Part shown: piece by piece, positions 6,570-7,429 of the stretch | Numbering within the stretch: the stretch's first letter is position 1 | Layout of the letters: each line of letters starts with the position of its first letter | Origin: an uncultured Sphingomonas sp. | GTDB lineage: Bacteria > Pseudomonadota > Alphaproteobacteria > Sphingomonadales > Sphingomonadaceae | Length of the DNA stretch: 7,429 bases | Assembly: GCA_934555855.1 (NCBI GenBank) | Contig: CAKTFL010000098.1 | Coordinates: forward strand, 1-7,429 | Direction: 5' to 3' | The notes under the pieces: model-generated | The model's input: the letters and a program-made list of their open reading frames with translations, nothing else | What the model was told of the DNA's origin: nothing | The model's database searches: none | Made by a program: the position numbers and the translations under genes

Positions 6570-7429
6570 ATGATCGTCGGCGTGGACATAGGCGGGCAGC
6601 ATGTCTCCGCCGCGGTTGTGGACGCTGCCCATCGCGTGGTCGAGGGCAGCTACACCCGCCGGGCCGCCGACCCCGGCGCGGACCGGCAGGCGCTGATCGC
6701 GGCCTGGAGCAGCGCGATCGGCGCGGCCATGGAACGCGTTGGCCCGGCCTCGGTCGCCGGGATCGGGATCGCCATGCCGGGCCCGTTCGACTGCCGGACC
6801 GGGGTCGGCCATTTCGCGGGCAACGCGAAGTTCGAGGCGTTATACGGCGTCGACGTCGGCGCGGCTCTTGGCGCCGCATTACGGCAACCGCGCCCGATCC
6901 GCTTCCTCAACGATGCCACCGCCTTTTCGGTCGGGGCAGTCGCCGCGGCGGTCGCCTCCCCGCCGCGCCGGGCGGTGGGCGTGACGCTCGGCACCGGGCT
7001 CGGCTCGGCCTTTCTGGACGGGGGCGTGCCGGTGATCGAGGGCAATGACGTTGCCCTGCACGGCTGCCTGTGGCACCTGCCCTATCGCGACGGCATTGCC
7101 GACGATTACGTGTCGACCCGCTGGATCCTGGGCGAGGCACGCCGCCGGCTCGGCCGGCCATTCGACGAGGTCAAGCCGGTGGCCGACGCCGCCCGTGCCG
7201 GACAGGAGGAGGCCGCCGCGATCCTCACGGATTATGGCGCACACCTCGCCGCCGTGCTGGTGCCCTGGCTGGCCCGTTTCGAGGCCGACCTGCTGATCTT
7301 CGGCGGCCGCATCTCCGGCGCGTACGATCTGTTCAAGGCTCCCCTCACCCGCGCCCTTGCCGCCCTGGATCGCACGCCCGCGATCGTGATCCGCACGGAC
7401 ACGGAAGAGGCCGCGATCATCGGCGCCGC
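6570..7429 (+). CDS. ROK-family sugar kinase-like protein lacking the canonical zinc motif, truncated at window end
   Basis: An open frame from ATG 6570 runs 286 codons to the window end with no stop. It begins MIVGVDIGGQH, the ASKHA/ROK phosphate-1 motif (usually DIGGT). It continues with GIGIAMPGPFD, FLNDATAFSVGA (D115 the expected catalytic base), GVTLGTGLGSAFLDGG (phosphate-2, G141-G145) and LLIFGGRIS (G245-G246, nucleotide-binding side), ending in a TEEAAIIGA-type helix. Only a short C-terminus should be missing, since ROK proteins are around 300 residues. No helix-turn-helix precedes the kinase fold and there is no signal peptide, so a cytoplasmic hexose kinase (mannose, GlcNAc or similar) is likelier than a ROK repressor. 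The usual ExGH and CxCGxxGCxE zinc-site motifs are absent; the region instead reads EGNDVALHGCLWHLPYRDG then DDYVSTRW (178-185). It lies 40 bp after GH29. There is no good Shine-Dalgarno, but ATG 6570 places DIGG at the normal distance from the N-terminus. The substrate is unknown. Confidence 0.88.
   Translation, partial: MIVGVDIGGQHVSAAVVDAAHRVVEGSYTRRAADPGADRQALIAAWSSAIGAAMERVGPASVAGIGIAMPGPFDCRTGVGHFAGNAKFEALYGVDVGAALGAALRQPRPIRFLNDATAFSVGAVAAAVASPPRRAVGVTLGTGLGSAFLDGGVPVIEGNDVALHGCLWHLPYRDGIADDYVSTRWILGEARRRLGRPFDEVKPVADAARAGQEEAAAILTDYGAHLAAVLVPWLARFEADLLIFGGRISGAYDLFKAPLTRALAALDRTPAIVIRTDTEEAAIIGA

Noticed and set aside
6570..7429. ROK protein as a transcriptional repressor of the operon
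   Set aside because: Repressor-type ROK proteins have a winged-helix domain of about 70-80 residues before the kinase fold. Here the DIGG motif begins at residue 6 and the 40-bp gap upstream leaves no room for one.
1..7429. Mobile elements, CRISPR arrays, tRNA or other RNA genes
   Set aside because: Reading through the window I saw no spaced direct repeats, transposase motifs, terminal inverted repeats or tRNA-like structure. Coding sequence is near-continuous.

Overview
The window is a GC-rich, gene-dense stretch coded entirely on the plus strand. It reads as part of one glycan-degradation operon. Its GC-biased codon use, twin-arginine-type signal peptides on successive glycosidases and enzyme set suggest a Gram-negative proteobacterium of the Sphingomonas/Caulobacter or Xanthomonas type. 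That placement is an inference from style, because no phylogenetic marker is present.

Layout: (1) 1-822, the C-terminal part of a GH3 beta-glycosidase, truncated by the window start; (2) 819-2243, a GH125 exo-alpha-1,6-mannosidase; (3) 2240-4567, a GH92 Ca-dependent exo-alpha-mannosidase; (4) 4595-6529, a GH29 alpha-L-fucosidase with two C-terminal F5/8 type C (discoidin-like) domains; (5) 6570-7429, a ROK-family sugar kinase-like protein running off the window end. The first three genes overlap by 4 bp (ATGA and GTGA junctions). The remaining gaps are 27 and 40 bp, with no visible promoter or terminator, so a single transcript is likely.

How the genes fit together: GH3, GH92, GH125 and GH29 match the activities needed to strip a plant-type N-glycan. 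That glycan has core beta-1,2-xylose, alpha-1,3- and alpha-1,6-mannose and core alpha-1,3-fucose. The same combination (GH92 NixK, GH3 NixI, GH125 NixL, plus a fucosidase) was characterised in the nix cluster of Xanthomonas campestris. The three complete glycosidases carry Tat-like export signals and so should act in the periplasm or beyond. The ROK protein has no signal peptide and no N-terminal DNA-binding domain, and would phosphorylate a released sugar in the cytoplasm. The substrate assignment is an inference from family content. No individual enzyme family here is new. The points most worth a second look are the locus-level reading, the GH92 specificity motif and the ROK protein without the usual zinc site.
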